Positions 1 to 5,489 of a stretch of DNA of 10,106 nt are shown in pieces. The DNA comes from Vampirovibrionales bacterium (GTDB lineage Bacteria; Cyanobacteriota; Vampirovibrionia; Vampirovibrionales; JAJTHC01), in the NCBI GenBank assembly GCA_021299615.1, contig JAJTHC010000139.1, positions 1 to 10,106 on the forward strand. The letters run 5' to 3'. Position numbers and translations under genes: made by a program. The notes beneath the pieces are model-generated. The model was not told where the DNA came from. It saw only the letters and a list, made by a program, of their open reading frames with translations, and ran no database searches. The stretch's first letter is position 1; every line of letters begins with the position of its first letter.

Positions 1-136
1 CGACATTTAGTCAAGAAAGGAGGAATTTCAAGGAAAAACAAACGGCTTTTGAGGCGTGTACATAGACGTACATAACGAAAAAACGGCTTGTTTTGACACA
101 GAAAGTACCCTTTATGGGCTGAATGTCGACACTACC
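1..136 (-). mobile_element. MITE-like repeat, family B, copy B2 (cut by window start)
   Basis: The reverse complement matches 1958-2101 with about three mismatches over 136 bp. The right end, GTCGACACTACC, is the inverted complement of the GGTAGTGTCGA end of the other copy. The first eight bases of a 144-bp element are missing only because the window begins here. The element is followed by TA (137-138) and then by sequence matching the interior of family A, so it appears to have inserted into an older repeat. It contains no plausible gene. The reverse strand carries the loop motif TGTAC-GTCTAT-GTACA. Calling it an IS630/mariner-type MITE is an inference from its short length, terminal inverted repeats and TA flank. 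Confidence 0.8.
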
Positions 137-236
137 TAGATTATTTTGTTCTTTATCTAGACAAGACCTACATAAAGAACAAAATAATGGTAGCGACAAC
201 GAAGAGAGCATAGAGCGTTTTATATATCGGATACTA
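137..236 (-). repeat. Remnant of an A-related repeat (A5) with a long perfect-type hairpin
   Basis: This is the part of an older repeat that lies to the right of B2. It contains the box GGTAGCGACAAC (189-200), which recurs in every A-related copy in the window, and it ends in ACTATA like family A. The core at 140-188 is a hairpin with 21-bp arms (140-160 and 168-188) differing at one base, around a 7-nt loop, ACAAGAC. In the other copies only about 10 bp of this stem is paired. The left part is outside the window or beyond the B2 insertion. Confidence 0.65.
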
Positions 237-242
237 TAGGTA

Positions 243-275
243 GAATCCCCAAACGCCTTTCGCCTTTGGGGATTC
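243..275. other. Perfect 11-bp inverted repeat (hairpin)
   Basis: GAATCCCCAAA (243-253) is the exact reverse complement of TTTGGGGATTC (265-275), separated by an 11-nt loop. The stem is GC-rich in its centre and could fold strongly in RNA from either strand. There is no run of T after either arm, so it is not a textbook intrinsic terminator. It lies about 155 bp beyond the stop of the minus-strand ORF at 430-681 and just outside the A5 repeat, so a transcript-end role is possible but unproven. Confidence 0.6.
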
Positions 276-429
276 CTGAAAATTATGGTTGTGTACCTCT
301 ATTTTTTAAGTGGCTTTGAGTGTTTTTTGATATAGCTCCTTCTACTAAATGTTAACAAAATAAATGCGTGAATATCGTCCTTTCTCTATATATATTGTCA
401 ACTGTAACAGGCTGAATCAGCCCTAAATT
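276..429. other. Non-coding stretch with a small palindrome
   Basis: No credible gene is visible here. A short palindrome, GGCTGAATCAGCC (410-422), sits 7 bp beyond the stop of the small minus-strand ORF and could form a 6-bp stem, but no T-run follows it. On the minus strand there is an isolated TTGACA (complement of 396-401) without a convincing -10 box at the right distance, and an AGAAGGAG sequence without a start codon after it. None of these is enough to call a gene or small RNA. Confidence 0.4.
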
Positions 430-681
430 CTAGTAATAGCGGTCTAGCTTATCGCCTTCAGGCACAACAATGCCCGAAAGTAAATTATTTTCCATGCGAT
501 TGAGTTGTTTGACATAAATCATGGAACGGTACTTCATCAGTTTCCGATGGCTCGAAAAATTCATGACGTAATCAATAGTGCCTTTCATTTGAACCACGAC
601 GGCTTCTATGGGATTATTACGATTAAAAAAGCTAGTGCTTAAACTCACCCAAGCTCGAATATCATCGACAATGGCGTTCAT
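430..681 (-). CDS. Small hypothetical protein, 83 aa
   Basis: An uninterrupted frame of 83 codons runs from ATG at 681 to TAG at 430. The protein is not recognised. It has no signal peptide or membrane segment. The N-terminus (MNAIVDDIRAWV) looks helical, and the middle is basic (HRKLMKYRS). The start has only a weak GGAA about 10 nt upstream. It is the only candidate gene between the repeat clusters at 1-238 and 841-1150. It could be a real small protein, a gene fragment, or a chance frame. The opposite strand carries an overlapping 70-codon frame with a hydrophobic stretch, which I consider less likely because it has no ribosome binding site that I can see. Confidence 0.4.
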   Translation of the reverse strand: MNAIVDDIRAWVSLSTSFFNRNNPIEAVVVQMKGTIDYVMNFSSHRKLMKYRSMIYVKQLNRMENNLLSGIVVPEGDKLDRYY

Positions 682-784
682 TATGAGGCTGTTCCATTTC
701 TATTGGCTATACAGTAAAAAATACCTGTTTTTTTCAGGAATTATCATATCTATATTAATAAAGGTATTTTTAAGCCAAATGGTG

Positions 785-815
785 CGTAATTGTTACATCA
801 ACCTTAACAATTACG
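785..815. promoter_or_regulatory. Perfect 11-bp dyad (hairpin or operator-like)
   Basis: CGTAATTGTTA (785-795) is the exact reverse complement of TAACAATTACG (805-815), with a 9-nt spacer. It lies about 105 bp upstream of the start of the minus-strand ORF at 430-681 and 25 bp from the first repeat end at 841. It could be a protein-binding dyad or an AT-rich hairpin. No other copy is seen in the window, so it is not part of the repeat families. Its function is unknown. Confidence 0.45.
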
Positions 816-842
816 GTTAAGCCTCTAGATTTTCCTTTCCTA

Positions 843-1148
843 TAGTGTTCGATAGATATAGCCGAATTGATAATTTTCTGTACAGTGTCTATACGTTGTC
901 GCTACGATTATTTTGTTCTGTTATGTAGGTCTGTCTCCACGCCCTCACAAAATAATCTAGGCTTCTAGTCTAGCCTACTGTACAGAAAACTCTAAATTCA
1001 GCTATAAATGGTATCAGATGGGCGAGGTGTACACAGACGTACATAACAGAACAAAAAAATCGTAGCGACAACGACCAGCGTTAAATGGAGCTAGAAAACC
1101 CAAAGAACAGAAAACCTTAAAATACCACTTCTTTAATATAAAACACTA
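843..1148. repeat. Older repeat (A7), split by insertion of A6
   Basis: The outer ends are TATAGTGTT (841-849) and AACACTATA (1142-1150), which match the family A termini. Between them lie 16 bp before and 142 bp after the inner element A6. The right part carries GGTGTACACAGACGTACATAACAGAACA (1026-1053), the shared hairpin region in reverse orientation, and CGTAGCGACAA (1061-1071). Without A6 the repeat would be about 158 bp, somewhat longer than the 146-bp A copies, so it is a diverged relative. Its right end is 12 bp from the upp stop codon. Confidence 0.55.
859..1004 (+). mobile_element. MITE-like repeat A6 (TAGC-end subfamily), 146 bp
   Basis: The terminal inverted repeats are about 28 bp: the left begins TAGCCGAATTGATAATTTTC and the right, read inward, begins TAGCTGAATTTAGAGTTTTC; both then continue TGTACAGT. 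TA flanks both sides (857-858 and 1005-1006). The length is exactly that of A1 and A2. The interior holds TTGTCGCTACG (896-906), stem arms ATTATTTTGT (907-916) and ACAAAATAAT (947-956), and the TGTAG-GTCTGT loop. The different outer bases compared with A1-A3 define a subfamily. No coding capacity is seen. Confidence 0.8.
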
Positions 1149-1162
1149 TAGAAAGTACTATA

Positions 1163-1831
1163 TCATAAGGTGCCAAAGGTACGATCGCCTGCATCGCCAA
1201 GCCCAGGGACGATGTACCCCTTTTCATTCAGATGCGAATCAATGCCTGCCGTAATGATTTTCACCAGTGGCAAGTGACCTTGCAAGTGTGCCACACCTTC
1301 AGGAGACGCCAACAAGCACACAAATTGAATATTCTCTTCCTTCACACCCTGCGATTTCAAGACCTCAATCGCCGCAACAGCCGAACCGCCCGTAGCCAGC
1401 ATGGGATCCAACAACAAAACGTGAGCCTTGCTATAATCAAAGGGATTCGTGGAAAGCTTATTGTAATAAGTAATAGGTTCAAGGGTTTCTTCATTCCGTG
1501 CCATTCCCAGGTGGCAGACGCTTGCTTCAGGCAACCATTCCAAGGCAAGATCTGCCCAAGCCAATCCTGCTCTTAAAATTGGTACAATCAACAAGGGAAT
1601 ATCCGCATTACGCACCAAAACGCTGGTTTCTTCTAAAGGCGTTTTCACCCGTGCCTCTACACGAGGTAGGTCTTCTGTCGCATGACTCAGCAAAACATGA
1701 CCCACTTGACGCATCGCCAAGCGAAATAAGGCAGGCGGGGTATTTTCATTTCGAATGCTTGCTAAAGCATGACTAACCACCGCATGGTGATTTAAATTAA
1801 GGACGGAAGATTGAACGATGTTTGCGTGCAT
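1163..1831 (-). CDS. upp: Uracil phosphoribosyltransferase
   Basis: The enzyme converts uracil and PRPP to UMP and pyrophosphate in the cytoplasm (pyrimidine salvage). The 222-residue protein aligns with the family over its full length. The PRPP-binding loop DPMLATGGS is at 142-150, the sugar/base region PILRAGL at 84-90, and the C-terminal uracil-binding segment KGYIVPGLGDAGDRTFGT at 204-221. It is about 14 residues longer at the N-terminus than the E. coli enzyme. No strong ribosome binding site precedes the ATG (only AAAGA about 10 nt upstream), but no better start is seen. A probable promoter lies at 1864-1893. The gene appears to be single: its stop codon is followed within 12 bp by repeat A7, and upstream lies the nested A1/B1 cluster. 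Confidence 0.96.
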   Translation of the reverse strand: MHANIVQSSVLNLNHHAVVSHALASIRNENTPPALFRLAMRQVGHVLLSHATEDLPRVEARVKTPLEETSVLVRNADIPLLIVPILRAGLAWADLALEWLPEASVCHLGMARNEETLEPITYYNKLSTNPFDYSKAHVLLLDPMLATGGSAVAAIEVLKSQGVKEENIQFVCLLASPEGVAHLQGHLPLVKIITAGIDSHLNEKGYIVPGLGDAGDRTFGTL

Positions 1832-1863
1832 GAGAAAAATCTTTTACTAAACGATATGGCTTA

Positions 1864-1893
1864 ATTTTACGCCAAAGCCATAAAAAAGTCTAA
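1864..1893 (-). promoter_or_regulatory. Probable sigma70-type promoter of upp
   Basis: Read on the minus strand, TTAGAC (1888-1893) and TAAAAT (1864-1869) are separated by 18 bp, resembling -35 and -10 boxes. Transcription would begin near 1857 and give a leader of about 26 nt before the ATG. GGCTT (complement of 1876-1880) and AAGCC (complement of 1858-1862) form a short dyad around the -10 box. The match to consensus is moderate. Confidence 0.45.
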
Positions 1894-1895
1894 CT

Positions 1896-1919
1896 TATAC
1901 CATTTAAACGATTAAATAG
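1896..1919 (+). repeat. 24-nt recurrent motif (TATACC ... TTAAATAG), copy 1
   Basis: This 24-nt block starts TATACCA and ends TTAAATAG. Blocks of the same length and ends occur at 4241-4264 and 7468-7491, where each begins a mosaic repeat containing the TTGTCGCTACG-type box. A partial inverted copy, TGGTATA, is at 4387-4393. Here it stands alone, 36 bp before the A1/B1 cluster. It probably marks one terminus of a mosaic repeat family. Confidence 0.5.
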
Positions 1920-1955
1920 TATTAGAATGCAAAGAAAAGGCTTTGCGAAAGTCTA

Positions 1956-2247
1956 TAGGTAGTGTCGACATTCAGCCCATAAAGGGTACTTTCTGTGTCA
2001 AAACAAGCCGTTTTTTCGTTATGTACGTCTGTGTACACGCCTCAAAAGCCGTTTGTTTTTCCTTGAAATTCCTCCTTTCTTAACTAAATATCGACACTAC
2101 CTAGTGTTTTAAAGAGTTTTCCGTACAGTAGGCTAGACGAGGAGCCTAGATTATTTTGTGAGGGCGTGTAGACAGACCTACATAACAGAACAAAATAATC
2201 GTAGCGACAAAGTATGGACACTGTAGGGGAAATTATTTAAAATACTA
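1956..2247 (-). mobile_element. MITE-like repeat A1, 146 bp, interrupted by B1
   Basis: The outer TA pairs are at 1954-1955 and 2248-2249. Leaving out B1 and one TA copy, the element is 146 bp, the same as A2 and A6. Its reverse complement matches A2 (7533-7678) closely through both termini; most differences are in the central hairpin loop region. The inverted ends are TAGTGTTTTAAAGAG and, read inward from the other side, TAGTATTTTAAATAA. It carries CGTAGCGACAA (2200-2210) and the stem AAAATAAT/ATTATTTT pair. It ends 16 bp from the stop of the ROK kinase gene. Confidence 0.85.
1958..2101 (+). mobile_element. MITE-like repeat, family B, copy B1, 144 bp
   Basis: The termini are GGTAGTGTCGACATT and, read inward from the right, GGTAGTGTCGATATT, an inverted repeat of about 15 bp. 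The element is bounded by TA at 1956-1957 and 2102-2103. Deleting the element and one TA restores TATAGTGTTTTAAAG, the terminus of family A, so B1 inserted at the second TA of A1. Copy B2 (1-136) is about 98% identical and in the opposite orientation. The interior contains TGTAC-GTCTGT-GTACA, equivalent to the family A hairpin loop. The reverse strand carries AAAGGAGG (2071-2078), a strong ribosome-binding-site match but with no start codon nearby. Confidence 0.88.
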
Positions 2248-2263
2248 TATTTTGTCTGCTTGC

Positions 2264-3259
2264 CTACAAACTCAAAGCAGGAGAGCTATTCTTCGCCATC
2301 GCAGCCGCCCCGATCATCCCTGCATCGTTGCCGAGCTGGGCAAACACGATCGGTGTAGTCGTCATTGGCTCCATAATGCGTTCATTTAAGAAGTCCTGCA
2401 ACTTAGGCAATTCCACAAATTGAGCCATACCCCCACCTATCACCACAATATCAGGATCCAACACATTCATTAAGTTGCCCAAGCCTGTGGCAATGTGCAA
2501 GTGCCATTTGTCCATGAGTTGCACGGCGAGCGTGTTGCCTCTGATTTGGGCGGCGATAATGTCATGCGTGGTAAGTTCTTCGACCGATTTACCTTGCAAA
2601 ATATCTTGAGCAATCACGCTATGAGGCAGTTCGCGAATTTCACGTCGTCCTGTACGAGCCAAGCCCGTTCCTGAGGCGTACGCTTCCCAGCATCCAAGAC
2701 GTCCACAAGTACACGCCCGATCGTTGGTGAGCGAAATCCGCATATGTCCGACTTCCGCCGCTGAAAACTTGGCACCTCGAATCAAGTGACCATCCACCAC
2801 GATGCCTCCGCCCACGCCTGTACCCAGCGTCACCATAACGACATTTTTATAGCCAACCGCAGCCCCGACGCTCACTTCACCGTAACAGGCGGCGTTGGCA
2901 TCATTTTCCACATGGATTTGTGATACATCAATCCCCAATTCATCTGCGAGTAATTGCCCAATGGGAAACGGCGTACGGTCAATGGCTTTAAGGTTCCCTG
3001 TCGCCCCTAAAATCTGTCCTTTCACGCTGTCGACCACACCAGCCGTACTGATGCCAATGGCAGGCCAAGCATCTACGCCCAAGTCTTTTTTGACTAAGGT
3101 AAGCGACGCTGCCAAGCTGTCAATAAAGGCGTTTGCCGTTGTGGGCGTGGAAACCTTGCGAGGCGTGGTGTAGGTGACGGTGTTGTCGTCGTGAAAGGTG
3201 ATGGCGGAACAAGCAATTTTTGTTCCGCCGATGTCGATGCCAAGTTTAATGTCTGCCAT
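2264..3259 (-). CDS. ROK-family sugar kinase, probable glucokinase
   Basis: ROK kinases phosphorylate glucose or related hexoses (or N-acetylhexosamines) with ATP in the cytoplasm. The 331-residue protein shows the N-terminal phosphate-binding motif GIDIGGTK (7-14), the catalytic segment VENDANAA with Asp120, the second phosphate motif LGTGVGGG (145-152), and the ROK zinc site formed by His172 (EVGH) and CTCGRLGC (183-190; Cys183, Cys185, Cys190), followed by E192. IVVIGGG lies near the C-terminus. There is no N-terminal DNA-binding domain, so it is an enzyme rather than a ROK repressor. The ATG is preceded by TAAGGA about 9 nt upstream. Glucose is the most likely substrate, but sequence alone does not exclude ManNAc or fructose. 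It is divergent from the aminotransferase gene across about 100 bp. Confidence 0.9.
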   Translation of the reverse strand: MADIKLGIDIGGTKIACSAITFHDDNTVTYTTPRKVSTPTTANAFIDSLAASLTLVKKDLGVDAWPAIGISTAGVVDSVKGQILGATGNLKAIDRTPFPIGQLLADELGIDVSQIHVENDANAACYGEVSVGAAVGYKNVVMVTLGTGVGGGIVVDGHLIRGAKFSAAEVGHMRISLTNDRACTCGRLGCWEAYASGTGLARTGRREIRELPHSVIAQDILQGKSVEELTTHDIIAAQIRGNTLAVQLMDKWHLHIATGLGNLMNVLDPDIVVIGGGMAQFVELPKLQDFLNERIMEPMTTTPIVFAQLGNDAGMIGAAAMAKNSSPALSL

Positions 3260-3328
3260 GGGTGCAAGTCCTTAAAACCAATGAAATAATAAAACTATGT
3301 GAATAGATGAATCTACTATAAAATAGAG

Positions 3329-3352
3329 TATAATTCAAAAACCTTGAAAGGA
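3329..3352 (+). promoter_or_regulatory. -10 box and ribosome binding site that fix the aminotransferase start
   Basis: TATAAT (3329-3334) is a perfect -10 box, although no good -35 box is seen 17 bp upstream. AAAGGA (3347-3352) lies 9 nt before ATG at 3362. The in-frame TTG at 3344 overlaps this ribosome binding site and has none of its own, so ATG 3362 is the likely start. Transcription from this -10 would begin near 3341. Confidence 0.6.
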
Positions 3353-3361
3353 CTAGTCCCT

Positions 3362-4255
3362 ATGCCGTTTTTATTTAGTACAAATCTTAGCAAATCAGCT
3401 GGTCTATGGCATCAAACGATGCCCATACATCCACAGGCGGTGAATGCCTTGTTTTTAGGCATGAGCGTGTTTACGACTTTTCGATCCGACAATGCCTATT
3501 GCTGGCGTCGGACGCATCTCAAACGCCTGTATGAGCATGGTAAACGCATCGGGCTGGATTTGCCTGTCTTTCGTGATTTTGCAGGTGAACTCGAAGCCCA
3601 GCTTACACGCCTGTTAGGCGATAGCCCTAGCCCTCATCGGGTTCGCTTGACGCTTTTCCCTGCGGATTACTCGCCTGCCTTGCGTCCGCCGTTTCAAACC
3701 GCCTGCGTGGTGGATCTTCAAAATGCCTTGCCTGAAATACCAAAAACCTTGCAGGGAAATGGTCTTCATCTTGTAGTAGTGAGCTATGAAACCTCTCACC
3801 CCCAGCTCAAGCAGGGGAGCCAATTGCCTGCTTTGCTTTTGCATCACGCCAAAGCGTCGGATGTGGACGCCGTTTTGTGGAAAAATTCGCAGGGGGAACT
3901 CACCGAAAGTACGCATGCGAACCTGCTGTTTCATCATCGATCGTGGGGGTGGTGTATGCCTCCGAATAAGCAAGCCCTAGACGGCGTGACGCTTCAACAG
4001 ATCCGTAAAGCGAGTGATAGCGTAGGTCTTCAGCTGGTAGAGCATCGCTTGCGAGTGGATGACCTAGCGGAAGTGGATGCCTTGTTTTTGACGAATAGCA
4101 TCCACGGGATGCAAGCGGTGGCATCGGTGGAAGCGGGAGGGCATCGGTGGGAAATGGAGGGTCATCCGTCGAGTCATGACTTGTTTACGGCGTGGCGATC
4201 GTTGGCGTTTGATGGCTTGGACGGATGCTATAGTGCTTTTTATACCAATTCTTAG
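3362..4255 (+). CDS. Class IV PLP-dependent aminotransferase / PabC-like protein
   Basis: Class IV enzymes include aminodeoxychorismate lyase (PabC, folate synthesis), branched-chain and D-amino acid aminotransferases. The protein has 297 residues from ATG 3362. Visible family features are the start-proximal FTTFR...HLKRL segment, a lysine in the position of the PLP lysine (LKQGSQLPALL, about Lys150), GELTESTHANLLF with the conserved Glu (about 182) and Asn, and PPNKQALDGVTLQQIRK, which corresponds to the tPp..L.GitR motif. The match is moderate, so PabC is only the best guess. An earlier in-frame TTG (3344) is rejected because it overlaps the ribosome binding site. The last eight codons and the TAG lie within repeat A4, so the C-terminus (YSAFYTNS) was probably altered by an insertion. 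The gene converges on ybeY. Confidence 0.82.
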   Translation: MPFLFSTNLSKSAGLWHQTMPIHPQAVNALFLGMSVFTTFRSDNAYCWRRTHLKRLYEHGKRIGLDLPVFRDFAGELEAQLTRLLGDSPSPHRVRLTLFPADYSPALRPPFQTACVVDLQNALPEIPKTLQGNGLHLVVVSYETSHPQLKQGSQLPALLLHHAKASDVDAVLWKNSQGELTESTHANLLFHHRSWGWCMPPNKQALDGVTLQQIRKASDSVGLQLVEHRLRVDDLAEVDALFLTNSIHGMQAVASVEAGGHRWEMEGHPSSHDLFTAWRSLAFDGLDGCYSAFYTNS

Positions 4256-4375
4256 TTTAAATAGCGTCTGGCGTCTTCGTTGTCGCTACGATTCTCGATG
4301 TGCTTATGAAGGGCCTGTCTACACCTCACACATCTGCGAGTCTAGGCTAAGTACGGAAAACTCTTTAAAACACTA
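4231..4375 (+). mobile_element. Mosaic MITE-like repeat A4 between convergent genes
   Basis: The right end ACTCTTTAAAACACTATA (4360-4377) is identical to that of A2, and the left end TATAGTGCTTTT (4229-4240) resembles the family A terminus. With TA flanks the element is 145 bp, matching A. The interior has TTGTCGCTACG (4280-4290). The stem arms are GATTCTCGATGTG (4290-4302) and 4329-4342, different in sequence from other copies yet still largely complementary. An alternative outline uses TATACC (4241-4246) and GGTATA (4388-4393) as the termini. The element overlaps the aminotransferase stop codon and ends 6 bp from the ybeY stop, so it fills the whole space between the convergent genes. Confidence 0.65.
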
Positions 4376-4381
4376 TACCGT

Positions 4382-5017
4382 TTAAGTGGTATAAAAAACA
4401 CGATAACAACGATCCTTAAAATCGGCTTGTAAGTCTAGCACTCGCTCATAATCCGCTTGCGTCGCATGATGCACCCCCAACACATGCAGGCTTCCGTGAA
4501 TGAAACGCTCCAGCACATAATTAAAAACCGTTTCTTCCCCCCGATGCGTTTCAGCATAATCCACCGAAACCATGACCGTGCCGATATGCCCGCCGTGCTG
4601 GGTGAGAGCTTTTTTTAGAGCATCAGGGAGTTCGCTTTGCAAGGGAAACGCAGGATCTTCTTCGGCGTGATCGTCCCCTAGACTGGCATTTTCAAGTGTG
4701 GGGAAGCTCAAGACATCAGTGGGGGCGTCTTTGCCTCGTACATCCAAATTGACGGCTTGTATGGTGGGATTGTCACAAAAAAGCCAATCTAGGCTCCACG
4801 GTTCTTGATTCGGAGGGAATTGAAACCCATGCACCGCCCATAAATCATGGGCGTTCAGCCAATTCAGCAAAACCGCTTCTAGCGACGCATGAGCCTCTTT
4901 GAAGCGTCCCAATAGCGGATGCTTCTTTAGCCCTGCTTGGCTATAAAACTCAAGCGAAACGGCGTTCAACGAACGAGGGGCTTCTAGGGGAAAGTAGTGT
5001 TGGAAGTCGGCGTTCAT
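4382..5017 (-). CDS. ybeY: YbeY, rRNA maturation endoribonuclease
   Basis: YbeY is a zinc-dependent endoribonuclease involved in 16S rRNA 3'-end processing and ribosome quality control. The 211-residue protein contains the signature HGSLHVLGVHH (174-184), giving the zinc ligands His174, His178 and His184. The residue before the last His, usually Asp, is His here. Upstream are NLDVRGKDAPTDVLSFP (90-106), with the conserved Arg94, and GHIGTVMVSVDYA (143-155). At 211 residues it is longer than E. coli YbeY (about 155) because of an extended N-terminus and an acidic insert near 113-130. Its ATG overlaps the stop of the DUF2203 gene (ATGA), and no clear ribosome binding site precedes it, suggesting translational coupling. 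Its 3' end abuts repeat A4. Confidence 0.92.
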   Translation of the reverse strand: MNADFQHYFPLEAPRSLNAVSLEFYSQAGLKKHPLLGRFKEAHASLEAVLLNWLNAHDLWAVHGFQFPPNQEPWSLDWLFCDNPTIQAVNLDVRGKDAPTDVLSFPTLENASLGDDHAEEDPAFPLQSELPDALKKALTQHGGHIGTVMVSVDYAETHRGEETVFNYVLERFIHGSLHVLGVHHATQADYERVLDLQADFKDRCYRVFYTT

Positions 5018-5481
5018 GGTAGTAAGGTAATCGGTTTACGAAAGCTAAACGGCTCGTCAGGCTCTCGGAAATACAGAATGCCGTCTTCAGGGCTTTGCCA
5101 GCACAGGAACAAGGTTTCGCCGTCTTTGGCTTTGTAGGGGAACTCAACCACGCCTGCTTCTACATCCCGCAGGAAAAAGCCCTTGTCGTCAAAGCGTTTA
5201 ATCCAGTTTTCTAAGGCGGTTTCAAAGGTGTGCATTTTGTTATTCATCAGCTTTTCAAGCTCATTTTGTTGATCCATACGCTCAGCGTATTGCAAGGCAT
5301 AGAGGCGTTTGCTCAGCATCAGATTGTCATGCAAGTCGTCGAGTTCTTCAATCGCTTTGGCGAGGTGAGATTTCACCCACGGCAAAGACTCCACCGCTTC
5401 TTCTAGACTAAAGTAACGATGAATCGTCTTACGAGGCGATTTGGCTTGTAATTGCTTCAAAAAACTAAAGAGATCTTTCAT
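5014..5481 (-). CDS. DUF2203 family protein
   Basis: The 155-residue protein shows the DUF2203 pattern: FSLEEAVESLPWVK (24-37), a long charged helical middle (about 38-98) likely to form a coiled coil, then GFFLRDVEAGVVEFP (101-115), LFLCWQSPEDGILYF (124-138) and a final RKPITLL (148-154). The biochemical role of this family is unknown to me. There is no signal peptide or membrane segment. AAAGG overlaps the gatC stop codon and lies 5 nt before the ATG. The gene is 8 bp after gatC and overlaps ybeY by 4 bp, so all are probably translated from one mRNA. Linkage to gatC and ybeY suggests, without proving, a translation-related role. Confidence 0.8.
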   Translation of the reverse strand: MKDLFSFLKQLQAKSPRKTIHRYFSLEEAVESLPWVKSHLAKAIEELDDLHDNLMLSKRLYALQYAERMDQQNELEKLMNNKMHTFETALENWIKRFDDKGFFLRDVEAGVVEFPYKAKDGETLFLCWQSPEDGILYFREPDEPFSFRKPITLLP

Positions 5482-5489
5482 AGTAACCT

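Noticed and set aside
11..211. A 66-codon minus-strand frame
   Set aside because: It lies wholly within repeats B2 and A5; the equivalent frame is not maintained as a gene in the other copies.
243..401. A small RNA on the minus strand between TTGACA (complement of 396-401) and the hairpin at 243-275
   Set aside because: There is no acceptable -10 box at normal spacing and no T-run after the hairpin.
608..820. A 70-codon plus-strand frame with a hydrophobic segment (YLFFSGIIISILIKVFLS)
   Set aside because: It overlaps the minus-strand ORF at 430-681, has no visible ribosome binding site, and its hydrophobicity comes from AT-rich intergenic sequence.
1..2252. A composite transposon bounded by the inverted B copies around upp
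   Set aside because: Each B copy has its own TA duplication and interrupts a different older repeat, so two separate insertions explain the arrangement.
3344..3361. TTG start for the aminotransferase and, similarly, TTG at 7412 for gatA
   Set aside because: Both TTG codons overlap the ribosome binding site (AAAGGA) that serves the ATG 15-18 nt downstream.
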